A stretch of 64,000 nucleotides of DNA from an uncultured Blastocatellia bacterium. GTDB lineage: Bacteria; Acidobacteriota; Blastocatellia; Chloracidobacteriales; Chloracidobacteriaceae. Below are positions 36,826 through 45,969 of the stretch, in pieces. The translations under genes and the position numbers were made by a program. The stretch covers positions 62,001-126,000 of the forward strand of contig CALGZC010000038.1 in the NCBI GenBank assembly GCA_937934745.1. Reading direction: 5' to 3'. Below the pieces are notes generated by a model. It ran no database searches and was not told where the DNA came from. It worked only from the letters and a program-made list of their open reading frames with translations. Numbering within the stretch: the stretch's first letter is position 1; every line of letters starts with the position of its first letter.

Positions 36826-38049
36826 ATGTGGATTGACAACGACCGCGCTTTCCAGGATTTCTGCCGGCAAGCGCTCACGCACACAGAACTCACGGTCGAC
36901 CTGGAGTTTCAAGGTGAAGGGCGCTACATGCCGCTTGTGTGCCTTGTCCAACTTGGCCTGCGGCAAACGTTTGTCGCCGTTGACCCATTTCGAGTCAACC
37001 TCGCCCCACTGGGCGATGTTTTGACCGATGCGCGGGTTCGGAAAATTTTTCACGCCGGCGCACAGGATATTACCCTCCTGCGGCGCGAAACCGGCGCCGT
37101 TCCAGTCAACGTTTTTGACACGCAGATTGCAGCGGCCTTTCTCGGATACGGCGAAGCCACCGGCTACGCCGCCCTCGTTCAGCGCTTTACCAAAGTTTCT
37201 CTCAGCAAGAAGCAGCAATTTACCGACTGGACCCGGCGCCCTCTGCTGCCGGAGCAACTTGAGTACGCCCTCAACGACGTGCGATACCTGTTCCCGGTGT
37301 ACGATGAGTTGCTCAAAGAGCTGGACCGGCGGGGACGCACGACGTGGGCGCTGGATGCCTGTGCCGACGTTGTGGCGCAGACCGTCAAGGGACGCGAAAC
37401 CGGACAGGAGTATCTCCGGATCGGCAAGTTAGGCGGACTCAGCCGACGCGAGCTGGCCGTTCTGCGCGAGCTATACCAGTGGCGGGAGGAGACGGCGCGC
37501 AGTCGAAACCGTCCGGTGGGGAGCATCTTGCACGACGACGCCCTGCGGCAAATTGCTTACACACTGCCCCGCACGGAAGCAGCGCTCCGGCAAGTGCGTG
37601 GCGCCACCAACCTGTCACGTGAGGCAGTGCTGGAAGTTCTGGCAGTGATCCAGCAGGCGTTGGCGCTGCCTGAAAGTGAGTGGCCCGAGGCGGTGACGGT
37701 CCGCGAATACGATCCCACCTTGGATGGGCTGGCTGCCCTGCTTGGCGCTGTCGTTCGCCTCCAAGCCGGTGCGCTGGACATAGCTCCAAACCTGCTCGCG
37801 ACACGCGACGATCTCCTGCGCTTTGCCGCCTGGGCACTGCAGGGCAGTCCACCCGACAAAGCCGGTGAGTTCCCGATGCTCCACAGTTGGCGGCGGGCGG
37901 CTATCGGCAACTTGCTGCTCGATCTGGTTGCCGGAAAGTCTTTGCTTCAGATTGCGCCAACGGCGCCCGGTGGACTGCGGATCTTGAGCCCCGGCGGGTC
38001 TGCGCCGGAGGCTTCTACAGACCCTCCTGTACCTAAAACCACGCCTTGA
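36826..38049 (+). CDS. rnd: Ribonuclease D (DEDD 3'-5' exonuclease with HRDC domains)
   Basis: The 407-residue product has the DEDDy exonuclease motifs: TVDLEFQG (Asp and Glu), IFHAGAQDI (Asp) and DVRYLFPVY (Tyr/Asp), in residues 1-190. HRDC-type helical domains follow (about 200-290 and a second, weaker one after 300). RNase D trims tRNA 3' ends, which fits its position immediately upstream of a tRNA gene. ATG 36826 is used; a TTG at 36790 would add 12 residues. No strong ribosome-binding site is visible for either. The last 40 residues are Pro/Ser-rich. Confidence 0.92.
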   Translation: MWIDNDRAFQDFCRQALTHTELTVDLEFQGEGRYMPLVCLVQLGLRQTFVAVDPFRVNLAPLGDVLTDARVRKIFHAGAQDITLLRRETGAVPVNVFDTQIAAAFLGYGEATGYAALVQRFTKVSLSKKQQFTDWTRRPLLPEQLEYALNDVRYLFPVYDELLKELDRRGRTTWALDACADVVAQTVKGRETGQEYLRIGKLGGLSRRELAVLRELYQWREETARSRNRPVGSILHDDALRQIAYTLPRTEAALRQVRGATNLSREAVLEVLAVIQQALALPESEWPEAVTVREYDPTLDGLAALLGAVVRLQAGALDIAPNLLATRDDLLRFAAWALQGSPPDKAGEFPMLHSWRRAAIGNLLLDLVAGKSLLQIAPTAPGGLRILSPGGSAPEASTDPPVPKTTP

Positions 38050-38113
38050 CAAGCACTTGGGGGTCGGTTTACCCTCGGCATCTATCTCGCTTCGCCTTGT
38101 CAAAGGGCTGTGT

Positions 38114-38189
38114 GGGGATGTAGCTCAGCTGGTAGAGCGCTGCGTTCGCAATGCAGAGGTCAGGGGTTCGACCCCCCTCATCTCCACCA
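38114..38189 (+). tRNA. tRNA-Ala (anticodon CGC)
   Basis: A 76-nt cloverleaf. The acceptor stem is GGGGATG with CATCTCC (one G-U), the D arm GCTCAGCTGGTAGAGC, and the anticodon arm CTGCG-TTCGCAA-TGCAG gives anticodon CGC. The T arm is AGGGG-TTCGACC-CCCCT, and the CCA end is encoded (38187-38189). It is followed by a strong terminator. Confidence 0.97.
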
Positions 38190-38208
38190 CTTTGCTGCGG
38201 TTGCGCCA

Positions 38209-38233
38209 GGGCAGCGCCACGCTGTCCTTTTTT
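38209..38233 (+). terminator. Intrinsic terminator of the tRNA-Ala gene
   Basis: The 8-bp stem GGGCAGCG / CGCTGTCC (one G-U pair) closes on a CCA loop and is followed directly by six T. It lies 20 bp downstream of the tRNA CCA end. Confidence 0.88.
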
Positions 38234-38449
38234 CGTTTCTGAACGCATGTCAGGGCACACCAACGTCGGCGCGCTTTATTGATCTAGAACATCACGTCGC
38301 TTTTGGCTTTCGCGGTTGACGCGCATCAAGAGATGCGCATAAAGATTTGAAGACCTAAGTCTCAGCAGGCAATGTGCCCGCTGCGGTGGCGTCAACATAT
38401 CGCAGTACCAAGCCGCTCACAGCTCTCCGGTCAAGACGCATCGAACGCT

Positions 38450-40216
38450 ATGTTCCACCACCAATGTTCCGGTTTACTTCTGCGCCTCTGTTTCCTCCTG
38501 ACATTGACCGTTTTCTGCGGACCGGCGACAGCGCCGGTCAGGGCCCAGCTTGTTGTGGCCCAGCTTGCTGCAGCCCCCAACCCCGCACCAGGCGGCGTCG
38601 TACTCCAGAACCCGATGTCCCCGCCGGGCGGCGGGCAAACACCGTCTCTTCCGCTCGCCGATCAACGGACAAAGCGCGCCCTGGATGACCTTCCGACAAC
38701 GCGCATCGGCATTACTCCGGGACGTACGCTACGGTTGTCCCTGCGCGAAGCCATTCTCATGGCGCTCCGTAACAACCAGGACATTGAGGTTGAACGCGCC
38801 AACGTTCAGCTTGCCCAGTACAACGAACGCAGCGCCTTGGGAAGCTACGATCCGATCCTACAGGCGGCGGTGCAGTTTCAATCGTCTACCTCGCCCACAG
38901 CCCAGACCTTCATCGGCGCAGAAGGTGGGGCTTTCAAACGCGAACAATTGCAGTTTACACCCACCCTGTCACAAAACCTACCAACCGGAGCGAACTACAC
39001 CATTACGTTGACCAGCAGCCGTGAGACCAACAACGCCGGCTCGGCCGGTCTTAGCCCCCAGTACTTCACAACGCTTGATTTCCGTTTTACCCAGCCGTTG
39101 TTTCGGAATTTTCGGTCAAGCGCCAACGAACGGCTGGTCAAAATCAGCCGCAAGCAACTTACCATCAGTGACGCCCAGTTCCGGCAGCGTGTCCTGACGA
39201 CCATCGCTGCCGTGCAGACGGCATACTGGGACTTAGTGTTCGCCATTCGCAATCTGCAAATTCAGCGCGACGCCGTCGAACTTGCCGACATTTCCCTGGC
39301 CGTGACGCGCCGCCAGGTCGAGGTCGGCACCAGCGCCCCGATCAATGTCGTCGAGAACGAGTCCGAGCTTGAAAACCGCAAGAATGCCGCCATCAGCGCG
39401 CTCCAGCAGATCACGACGACTGAAAACCAACTCAAGCAACTCATTCTCGGCAATCCACAGGCCGACGAGTGGCAGGCCGCCATCGAACCAACCGACGATG
39501 TTGATTTCACCTCGGTTGAGCTGGATGTCCAGCAGGCGCTGGCCAGCGCCCTGCGCAACCGACCGGAGCTGGAGCAGCTTCACCTACAACAGGAACTGAA
39601 TGACATTGAGCGAGCGTTTGCTGAAAACCAACGCAAACCACAGGTGGATGCCTTTGCGGCGTTGACCTTGAGCGGGTTGGGCGGAACGTCGCGGGTAGAA
39701 AACCTACCCGGCGGCCCTGTGCTGATTAACGAGCGGTTCATCGGTGGTTATGGCACAGCCCTCTCCAACTTGTTTTCACTCGACTTCCCCACCTACACGG
39801 TCGGCGCCAACATTTCGTTTACCTTCCGCAATCGAGCGGCCGCAGCGGCCGTTGGACGCGCCCTCGCCACCGGGCGCCAGCTCAAAGCCCAGGAGCGAAA
39901 CCTACAGCAAAGCATTCAGGTTGAAGTGCGCAACGGCCTGCAGGCCGTTGCCTCCGCCCAACAACGGGTCGAGGCTACCCGTGCTGCCCGCATCGCAGCA
40001 GAGACACAACTGCGTGGCGAACAACAACGGTACGCTGCCGGACTTTCCACCACATTCTTGATCCTTGACCGTCAGAACCGACTTTCTATTGCGCGCGGGA
40101 ATGAAATTCAGGCGCTGACCGACTACAAGAAAGCCGTTGCTCAACTTCAGCGGACGCTTGGCACGTCGCTGGCCGCCAACGGGCTTGAAATCAAAGCCTC
40201 CGATCCGACGCCGTGA
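38450..40216 (+). CDS. TolC-family outer-membrane efflux protein
   Basis: The 588-residue product has a signal peptide (hydrophobic core LLLRLCFLLTLTVFC, likely cleaved near PVRAQ) and a Pro/Ala-rich segment to about residue 80. Two outer-membrane-efflux repeats follow (LREAILMALRNNQDIEVERANV...; DVQQALASALRNRPELEQLHLQQ...), each with long helices and strands that build the TolC trimeric channel. It could be the outer-membrane partner of the RND system encoded at 28-33 kb, though that operon is on the other strand 4 kb away. The start at 38450 is the ATG at the signal peptide. Confidence 0.93.
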   Translation: MFHHQCSGLLLRLCFLLTLTVFCGPATAPVRAQLVVAQLAAAPNPAPGGVVLQNPMSPPGGGQTPSLPLADQRTKRALDDLPTTRIGITPGRTLRLSLREAILMALRNNQDIEVERANVQLAQYNERSALGSYDPILQAAVQFQSSTSPTAQTFIGAEGGAFKREQLQFTPTLSQNLPTGANYTITLTSSRETNNAGSAGLSPQYFTTLDFRFTQPLFRNFRSSANERLVKISRKQLTISDAQFRQRVLTTIAAVQTAYWDLVFAIRNLQIQRDAVELADISLAVTRRQVEVGTSAPINVVENESELENRKNAAISALQQITTTENQLKQLILGNPQADEWQAAIEPTDDVDFTSVELDVQQALASALRNRPELEQLHLQQELNDIERAFAENQRKPQVDAFAALTLSGLGGTSRVENLPGGPVLINERFIGGYGTALSNLFSLDFPTYTVGANISFTFRNRAAAAAVGRALATGRQLKAQERNLQQSIQVEVRNGLQAVASAQQRVEATRAARIAAETQLRGEQQRYAAGLSTTFLILDRQNRLSIARGNEIQALTDYKKAVAQLQRTLGTSLAANGLEIKASDPTP

Positions 40217-40222
40217 AGGGCG

Positions 40223-40858
40223 ATGGCCGCAGCCTCCTCCCCGCCCGAACGGGCAGACCGTTTCTCAGTGCGGTGGGTCGCACAGGTGGACTCCACCAAC
40301 ACACGGCTCAAAGCGCTGGCGCGGGCCGGCGCGCCAGACGGCTTCTGTTTGTGCGCTGATGAACAAACAGCCGGACGCGGCCAGCATGGCCGCGTCTGGT
40401 ATTCGCCGCCCGGCCTCGGTCTCTACCTTTCCATTTTGCAGCGCATAGTTCCCGCACCGGAGCACTTAGGCCGCGTCACAACATTCGCCGGCTTGATGGT
40501 GTACGGCGCGCTGGCAGAAACCCTTGGCGAACCGACGCGCCTCCGGCTCAAAGCGCCCAATGACGTGCTTCTGGACGGACGTAAGGTTGCCGGTGTGCTG
40601 GTCGAAGTGGAGTGGCAACAGGGAAAGCCGGATTTTTTGGTGATCGGCGTCGGGATCAACATCGGGCACATGTCATTTCCCGACGGATTGCGCTACCCGG
40701 CAACATCCCTGCGGCTGGCGCTGGGCGATGCAGCGCCGACACGGGAGGTCGTACTCTGGCACCTACTCACCCAGGTTCAAACGCACTGGACAGCCTTCCT
40801 CGCCGCACCGGCCACGTTTACCACAAACCGCTTGCGAAGCGCCGTCTTTTCTCATTGA
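40223..40858 (+). CDS. birA: Biotin--[acetyl-CoA carboxylase] ligase, monofunctional
   Basis: The 211-residue product is a class I biotin protein ligase without a DNA-binding N-terminus. The motifs are VDSTNTRLK, the biotinyl-AMP loop AGRGQHGRVWYSPPG, and DVLLDGRKVAGVLVE. The usual KWPND is KAPND here. GVGINIGH follows. It attaches biotin to the carboxyl-carrier protein. The protein is short and lacks most of the usual C-terminal SH3-like domain; the last 15 residues (TFTTNRLRSAVFSH) are not family-like. The start is 6 bp after the TolC stop codon with GAAGGG just before it. Confidence 0.87.
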   Translation: MAAASSPPERADRFSVRWVAQVDSTNTRLKALARAGAPDGFCLCADEQTAGRGQHGRVWYSPPGLGLYLSILQRIVPAPEHLGRVTTFAGLMVYGALAETLGEPTRLRLKAPNDVLLDGRKVAGVLVEVEWQQGKPDFLVIGVGINIGHMSFPDGLRYPATSLRLALGDAAPTREVVLWHLLTQVQTHWTAFLAAPATFTTNRLRSAVFSH

Positions 40859-40935
40859 CGTGCAGACCACAACCGACAACCATAGCCTGACCGGTTTTCA
40901 CACCGCAGCCAGCCCCCACGTTTGGAGTCCCGACC

Positions 40936-41844
40936 ATGCACCATCCTGAGGAGTTCCTGCCACGCCGTCCCTCGCTCCGGGAGCAGGTCAGCACCGTCGC
41001 ACCCAGTCGCAATACATCCCTGATTTGGCTGCTGCTCGCCACATTGCTGACCGTCCTGCTGATGTCAGTGCCGCCGCTTTCAGTTCTGACGTTTCCCATC
41101 CGCATATTTGTGACCTTTATCCACGAAGGGAGCCATGCCCTGGCGGCTGTGTTGAGTGGGTACCAGGTCATCCGCATGACGGTCCACTGGGACGGCAGCG
41201 GACTGACCCTCACCAATGGGCAAAACTGGTTTGTTGCCAGTGCCGGCTACCTCGGCACCATACTGTTCGGCGTCTGGCTGCTTTACCAAGCCCAGCGCCG
41301 TGAACGGGCCGGCGTCCTCCTGGTTGGGTCGGGCATGCTGGTACTTTTGCTGACCATCTTGTTTGTCAACGGCCAGGCATCCTGGCTGATGGTGTTGCCA
41401 CTCGCACTCGCCGCAACACTGCTGCTGGGAAGCTTACGTCTGAAGTTCTCCATGCCGCTGCGGTGGGGGATGCTCGGTGCCGGCAGCCTGCTGCTGTGTT
41501 TGCTGGTGGGCTTGTGCGTCCTGACCGGAACACTCTATAGCTGGGTTAGTGGGCTGGGCATTGGTGTCAGCCTGATTGCACTCAGCGTCTTGACCAAGCC
41601 GGCCGCAGGACAGTTCACGGTGAACTTTCTCGCCGTTCAGTGCTGCCTCGATGCGCTCTCCGACCTGAAAACACTGTTTTTCCTTTCGGCGCTGACCAAC
41701 GTGCACAGTGATGCGGCCAACATGGCCCAGATGACAGGCATTCCGGCCGTTGTCTGGGCAACCCTGTGGTTGGCCTCCAGCGTTTTTCTCCTCGGACTGA
41801 CACTCTGGCTACTTTTCCTTCGCCCGACCAGAACCACCGCCTAG
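40936..41844 (+). CDS. M50B-like membrane metallopeptidase
   Basis: The 302-residue product has about seven to eight hydrophobic spans. The zinc motif HEGSH (in TFIHEGSHALAAVLSGY) is at the end of the second span, and LDALSDLKTLFFL near residue 240 would supply the third ligand as in other M50B proteins. The subgroup is known from bacteria and plants as integral-membrane putative peptidases of unknown role. The first 25 residues are cytoplasmic and basic. It is downstream of birA with no obvious link. Confidence 0.8.
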   Translation: MHHPEEFLPRRPSLREQVSTVAPSRNTSLIWLLLATLLTVLLMSVPPLSVLTFPIRIFVTFIHEGSHALAAVLSGYQVIRMTVHWDGSGLTLTNGQNWFVASAGYLGTILFGVWLLYQAQRRERAGVLLVGSGMLVLLLTILFVNGQASWLMVLPLALAATLLLGSLRLKFSMPLRWGMLGAGSLLLCLLVGLCVLTGTLYSWVSGLGIGVSLIALSVLTKPAAGQFTVNFLAVQCCLDALSDLKTLFFLSALTNVHSDAANMAQMTGIPAVVWATLWLASSVFLLGLTLWLLFLRPTRTTA

Positions 41845-42239
41845 GTCGGCGCAACAACCCACGCAGCCCCCACACCCTCCAGACGATGTGTGGCCGGGAG
41901 GTGGTTTGACCTGCAGCCGGCTCCTAGGAGCGGCCTGCCTGCCGCAGGGCTTGCCTGCCAAACTTCCGGCGCGATTCTGTGCCGGACTTCAAAAAGCAGC
42001 CCCCGGCGGAAGACGCGCCCATAAGACCGGGTAACCTACGATGGCTCGCCGGGAGCTGTGGGAGCAGCTCCCTCACTGGGACGGACTCGCCCCACGTGTC
42101 ACCGCTTCTGACGGGGCCCGTTCAGGCAGCTCGTTCCCGCGCACAACAGCGCGCTCATCGGCGCAGACTCGCGCATGGCGGCGCACTGTGATACTAGTCC
42201 CCGTAACGAAGTGTACTTGAGGATACAAAAAGCCCGCCT
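41845..42239. other. 395-bp intergenic region with hairpins before aconitase
   Basis: No gene is recognised. Clear dyads are GGGAGCTG / CAGCTCCC (42051-42058 and 42065-42072, 6-nt loop) and an imperfect stem around GGCTCCTAGGAGC at 41916-41933. CCGGC...GCCGG also occurs near 41965-41985. None is followed by a T-run. They may end the upstream transcript or structure the aconitase leader. GAGGAT precedes the aconitase ATG by about 15 bp. Confidence 0.45.
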
Positions 42240-44975
42240 ATGGACCTGACAACCCTAATCCGAACCTTTCCCCTTGGCGACGGCAGCGAAGGACGCTTGG
42301 TTTCACTGCCTGCGCTGGAAGCTGCCGGTTTCGGCGAGGTCTCGATGCTGCCCGTCTCGCTCCGCATCGTGCTGGAGTCCGTTCTGCGTAACTGCGACGG
42401 CCGGCGCATCGCCGAAGACGACGTTCGCCGGCTGGCCGGCTGGCAGCCGAATGCCGCCCGGACGGCCGAAATCCCGTTCGTCGTCGCGCGCGTCCTGCTC
42501 CAGGATTTCACCGGCGTGCCGCTGCTGTGCGATCTGGCGGCCATGCGCTCGGCGCTCATTCGCATGGGCAAGGATCCGGCTCTGATTGAGCCGCTTGTGC
42601 CGGTGGATTTGGTCATTGACCATTCCGTGCAGGTGGACTTCACCGGCCGCGAGCGTCATCTGCCGACCCTGGGCCACGACGGCGCGCCGGCCGATCCGCT
42701 GACGCTCAACATGCAACTGGAGTTTGAGCGCAATCGGGAGCGCTACGAGTTTCTCAAGTGGGGCATGCAGGCCTTCAAGACCTTCCGGGTCATTCCCCCC
42801 GGCATCGGCATCTGTCACCAGGTCAATCTGGAGTATCTGGCGCAGGGCGTCCTGTCGCGCGACGGGATATATTTCCCCGATACGCTCGTCGGGACGGACT
42901 CGCACACGACGATGATCAACGGGCTGGGGATTGTCGGCTGGGGCGTCGGCGGCATCGAGGCCGAAGCCGCCATGCTGGGCCAGCCCGTCGCATTCCTGAC
43001 GCCTGATGTCGTTGGCGTCAACCTCGTCGGGCGCCTGCGCGAAGGCGTCACGGCCACCGACCTGGTGCTGACCGTGACGGAAATGCTGCGCAAGGCGGGC
43101 GTAGTCGGCAAGTTCGTTGAATTTCACGGCGACGGCGCGGCGGCGCTGAGCGTCCCCGACCGGGCGACGCTGGCGAACATGGCGCCTGAATATGGCGCGA
43201 CGCTGGGCTTTTTCCCCGTGGATGAAAAAACCTGCGCCTACCTGCTGGCGACCGGGCGCGCGCCGGAGCACGTGGCTACCGTTCGCAACTACTTCCAGGC
43301 GCAGGGTCTGTTCGGGATTCCGGCCGCCGGCGCCTGCCGCTACTCGACCGTGCTGGAGCTGGACCTGGCGACCGTCGAAGCCAGCGTCGCCGGGCCGCGC
43401 CGCCCGCAGGATCGCGTGGTGCTGCGCCAACTTGCGACGGCCTTTGGCGAAACGCTGACCAAGCCGCCGGCGCAGGGCGGCTTCGGCGTTCCGCCGGAGC
43501 AGGCGACGGCGCGCGCGGCGACGCGCGACGCTTACTTCGGCGACCTCGGCCACGGCGACGTGGTCATTGCGGCGATTACGTCCTGCACCAACACCTCAAA
43601 CCCAAGCGTCATGCTCGCCGCGGGTCTGGTGGCGCGGAAAGCCGCTGCGCGCGGCCTGCGCGTCCGCCCGACGGTCAAAACCTCGCTCGCGCCCGGCTCG
43701 CGCGCCGTCACGGCCTACCTCGACCAAACCGGGCTGCTGGGCGACTTGCGGCGGATCGGCTTCGATGTCGTGGGCTACGGCTGTACAACGTGCATCGGCA
43801 ACTCGGGACCGTTGGAGCCGGCCGTCGAGGAAGCCATCACGATGCGCGGCCTGGTCGCAGCCAGCGTCCTGTCGGGCAATCGCAACTTCGAGGCGCGCGT
43901 GCATCCCAGCGTCAAGGCGAATTTTCTGATGAGTCCGCCGCTGGTCGTGGCCTTTGCGCTGGCCGGGCGCGTGACACTCGATCTGACGCAAGAGCCGCTC
44001 GGCTACGACGACGCCGGCCAGCCCGTGTATCTGCGCGACGTATGGCCGACCACCGACGAACTTGCCGCCCTGCTGGACGCCGCCTTCGACCGCGCGACCT
44101 ACCAGCGGCTGTACGCCGATTTCACCGCTGACCATCTGCTGTGGAACGCCATCCCGACCATCGCCGGACAGGTGTATACGTGGCGACCGGATTCCACCTA
44201 TATTCAGGAGCCGCCGTTTTTCGCCGACTTCAGCCTGACGACGCGTGCCTTCGCCGACATTCATGGCGGGCGGGTGCTGGCCATCTTCGGCGACTCGGTC
44301 ACCACAGACCACATTTCGCCGGCCGGAAGCATCAAGCCGACCTCCCCGGCCGGACAGTACTTGCAGGCGCACCACGTCGCCGTGGCCGATTTCAACAGCT
44401 ACGGCGCGCGGCGCGGCAACCACGAAGTCATGATGCGCGGGACGTTCGCCAACGTCCGCATCAGAAACCTCATGCTGCCGGGAACGGAAGGCGGTGTAAC
44501 CGTGCATTGGCCGAGCGGCGAGCAGATGGCAATCTACGATGCCGCCATGCGCTACGCCGCAACCCGGACGCCGTTGTTTATCTTCGCGGGGAAGGAATAC
44601 GGGACGGGCAGCTCGCGCGACTGGGCCGCTAAGGGGACGGCGCTGCTCGGTGTGCGTGTCGTTGTGGCGGAGAGCTTTGAGCGGATTCACCGCAGTAACC
44701 TGGCCGGTATGGGCGTTCTGCCCTGCCAGTTTCTCGACGGCGCCACTGCCCAGTCCCTGGCCCTCGACGGAACGGAAACCTTGGCACTGGTCGGGTTGGC
44801 AAACGGCATCGCACCACGCCAAACGGTGACGCTGGTTATCGAGCGGACGAGCGGCGCCGTCGAGCGCGTCCCCGTGCAACTCCGGCTGGACACGCCGGTG
44901 GAGATTGACTATTACCGGCACGGCGGCATCCTGCCCTACGTTCTGCGGCACATGCTGACCGCACGCGAAACGTAG
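42240..44975 (+). CDS. acnA: Aconitate hydratase (AcnA/IRP type)
   Basis: The 911-residue product is full length. Iron-sulfur ligand cysteines are in [10 protein letters not shown] and [27 protein letters not shown] and the C-terminal swivel-domain motifs (SSRDWAAKG) are present. It isomerises citrate and isocitrate in the TCA cycle; as an AcnA/IRP1-like form it may also bind mRNA when the cluster is lost. The body of the gene is visibly richer in GCG/CGC codons than its neighbours. It is transcribed in the same direction as the following genes but has its own leader. Confidence 0.97.
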   Translation: MDLTTLIRTFPLGDGSEGRLVSLPALEAAGFGEVSMLPVSLRIVLESVLRNCDGRRIAEDDVRRLAGWQPNAARTAEIPFVVARVLLQDFTGVPLLCDLAAMRSALIRMGKDPALIEPLVPVDLVIDHSVQVDFTGRERHLPTLGHDGAPADPLTLNMQLEFERNRERYEFLKWGMQAFKTFRVIPPGIGICHQVNLEYLAQGVLSRDGIYFPDTLVGTDSHTTMINGLGIVGWGVGGIEAEAAMLGQPVAFLTPDVVGVNLVGRLREGVTATDLVLTVTEMLRKAGVVGKFVEFHGDGAAALSVPDRATLANMAPEYGATLGFFPVDEKTCAYLLATGRAPEHVATVRNYFQAQGLFGIPAAGACRYSTVLELDLATVEASVAGPRRPQDRVVLRQLATAFGETLTKPPAQGGFGVPPEQATARAATRDAYFGDLGHGDVVIAAITSCTNTSNPSVMLAAGLVARKAAARGLRVRPTVKTSLAPGSRAVTAYLDQTGLLGDLRRIGFDVVGYGCTTCIGNSGPLEPAVEEAITMRGLVAASVLSGNRNFEARVHPSVKANFLMSPPLVVAFALAGRVTLDLTQEPLGYDDAGQPVYLRDVWPTTDELAALLDAAFDRATYQRLYADFTADHLLWNAIPTIAGQVYTWRPDSTYIQEPPFFADFSLTTRAFADIHGGRVLAIFGDSVTTDHISPAGSIKPTSPAGQYLQAHHVAVADFNSYGARRGNHEVMMRGTFANVRIRNLMLPGTEGGVTVHWPSGEQMAIYDAAMRYAATRTPLFIFAGKEYGTGSSRDWAAKGTALLGVRVVVAESFERIHRSNLAGMGVLPCQFLDGATAQSLALDGTETLALVGLANGIAPRQTVTLVIERTSGAVERVPVQLRLDTPVEIDYYRHGGILPYVLRHMLTARET

Positions 44976-45078
44976 GCAGCGGAGCCGAGCGTTGAATCGG
45001 CCAGAAGATGCCGACCTGCTCTGCGACAAACGCTGGGAGGAATGACAGCACTTGCAACACCTGAAGGATATGTCGCGG

Positions 45079-45849
45079 ATGCGCCTGACGATCTTCCGCG
45101 ACCACGGCTGGCTGCTGTACTCGCTTGTTCTGCGCGATCTGCGCGGACGCTACAAGGGGTCATTTCTTGGTTTTTTCTGGACATTCCTCAACCCGCTGCT
45201 GTTAATGCTCACGTACACGGTGGTGTTTGGGTATTTCTTGCAGGTCAATGCTCCGGCCTACCCGGCGTTTATTCTCAGCGGACTGCTGCCCTGGATGTGG
45301 TTTTCAACGGCCTTGCTCCAGGGCTCGACGTCCATTCTGGAAGGGGCCTCCTACGTGGGGAAGACCATCTTCCCCACACCGGTCCTGCCGCTTGTGCCGG
45401 TCCTGGCGGGCATGGTCAACTATCTCTTGTCACTGCCGCTGCTGCTGATCCTACTGTTGTTTTTCAAGCTGCCCGTCGGGTGGGGCCTATTGTGCTTTCC
45501 GGTGCTGCTCATCATTCAAACCCTGCTGCTGTGCGGGCTGACGATGGCGCTCTCGGCCCTGAGCGTCACCTTTCGGGACACCCAACACTTGCTCGGTCAC
45601 ATCGTGACGATTTTGTTCTTTATGATGCCGATTATGTATCCGCTGACGGCAATTCCAGAACGCGCGCGGTGGATTGTGGAGCATAATCCGCTGGTCGGCC
45701 TTTTTTACGGCTACCAACAAATCTTCTACTATGGTGAGGTCCCGCATCCACAGCGACTGCTGTGGCTGTTTGTTTTTGCCGTCGCCGTTTTCTACGGCGG
45801 GCAAGTGACGTTTAACCGGCAGTCGGAGTCGTTTGCCGAACACATTTAG
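45079..45849 (+). CDS. ABC-2 type permease for polysaccharide or glycolipid export (Wzm/TagG-like)
   Basis: The 256-residue product has six hydrophobic spans and the family's N-terminal LVLRDLRGRYKGSFLGFFW, the amphipathic motif before span 1. IFPTPVLPLVPVLAG and the C-terminal IPERARWIVEHNPLVGLFYGYQ are also typical. Wzm forms a dimeric channel with a Wzt ATPase to flip polymer or glycolipid to the periplasm. No ATPase gene follows; the next gene is an unrelated enzyme, so this permease is orphaned here. The ATG at 45079 has GAAGGA 10 bp upstream. TTG 45052 with GGGAGGA upstream is an alternative that adds nine residues. Confidence 0.9.
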   Translation: MRLTIFRDHGWLLYSLVLRDLRGRYKGSFLGFFWTFLNPLLLMLTYTVVFGYFLQVNAPAYPAFILSGLLPWMWFSTALLQGSTSILEGASYVGKTIFPTPVLPLVPVLAGMVNYLLSLPLLLILLLFFKLPVGWGLLCFPVLLIIQTLLLCGLTMALSALSVTFRDTQHLLGHIVTILFFMMPIMYPLTAIPERARWIVEHNPLVGLFYGYQQIFYYGEVPHPQRLLWLFVFAVAVFYGGQVTFNRQSESFAEHI

Positions 45850-45969
45850 TAGCCTCCATGAGCCTCACGGCCCAAACTGACGTCCGAGGCGAGGCGTACC
45901 GGTCACACCGTTTTGCACATGATGGTGTCCGGACAACACAGTTTCTGAAGCAGGAGCCTTGTTTACACC

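Noticed and set aside
43596-45029. Long open frame of 477 codons on the minus strand opposite aconitase
   Set aside because: It is a frame shadow of a GC-rich gene: no family motifs, Arg/Gly/His-rich composition, and aconitase on the other strand is complete and certain.
45042-45686. Open frame with an excellent GGGAGG ribosome-binding site overlapping the ABC permease
   Set aside because: Its sequence has no family resemblance; the permease in the other frame has clear membrane spans and motifs. The Shine-Dalgarno may serve a TTG start of the permease.
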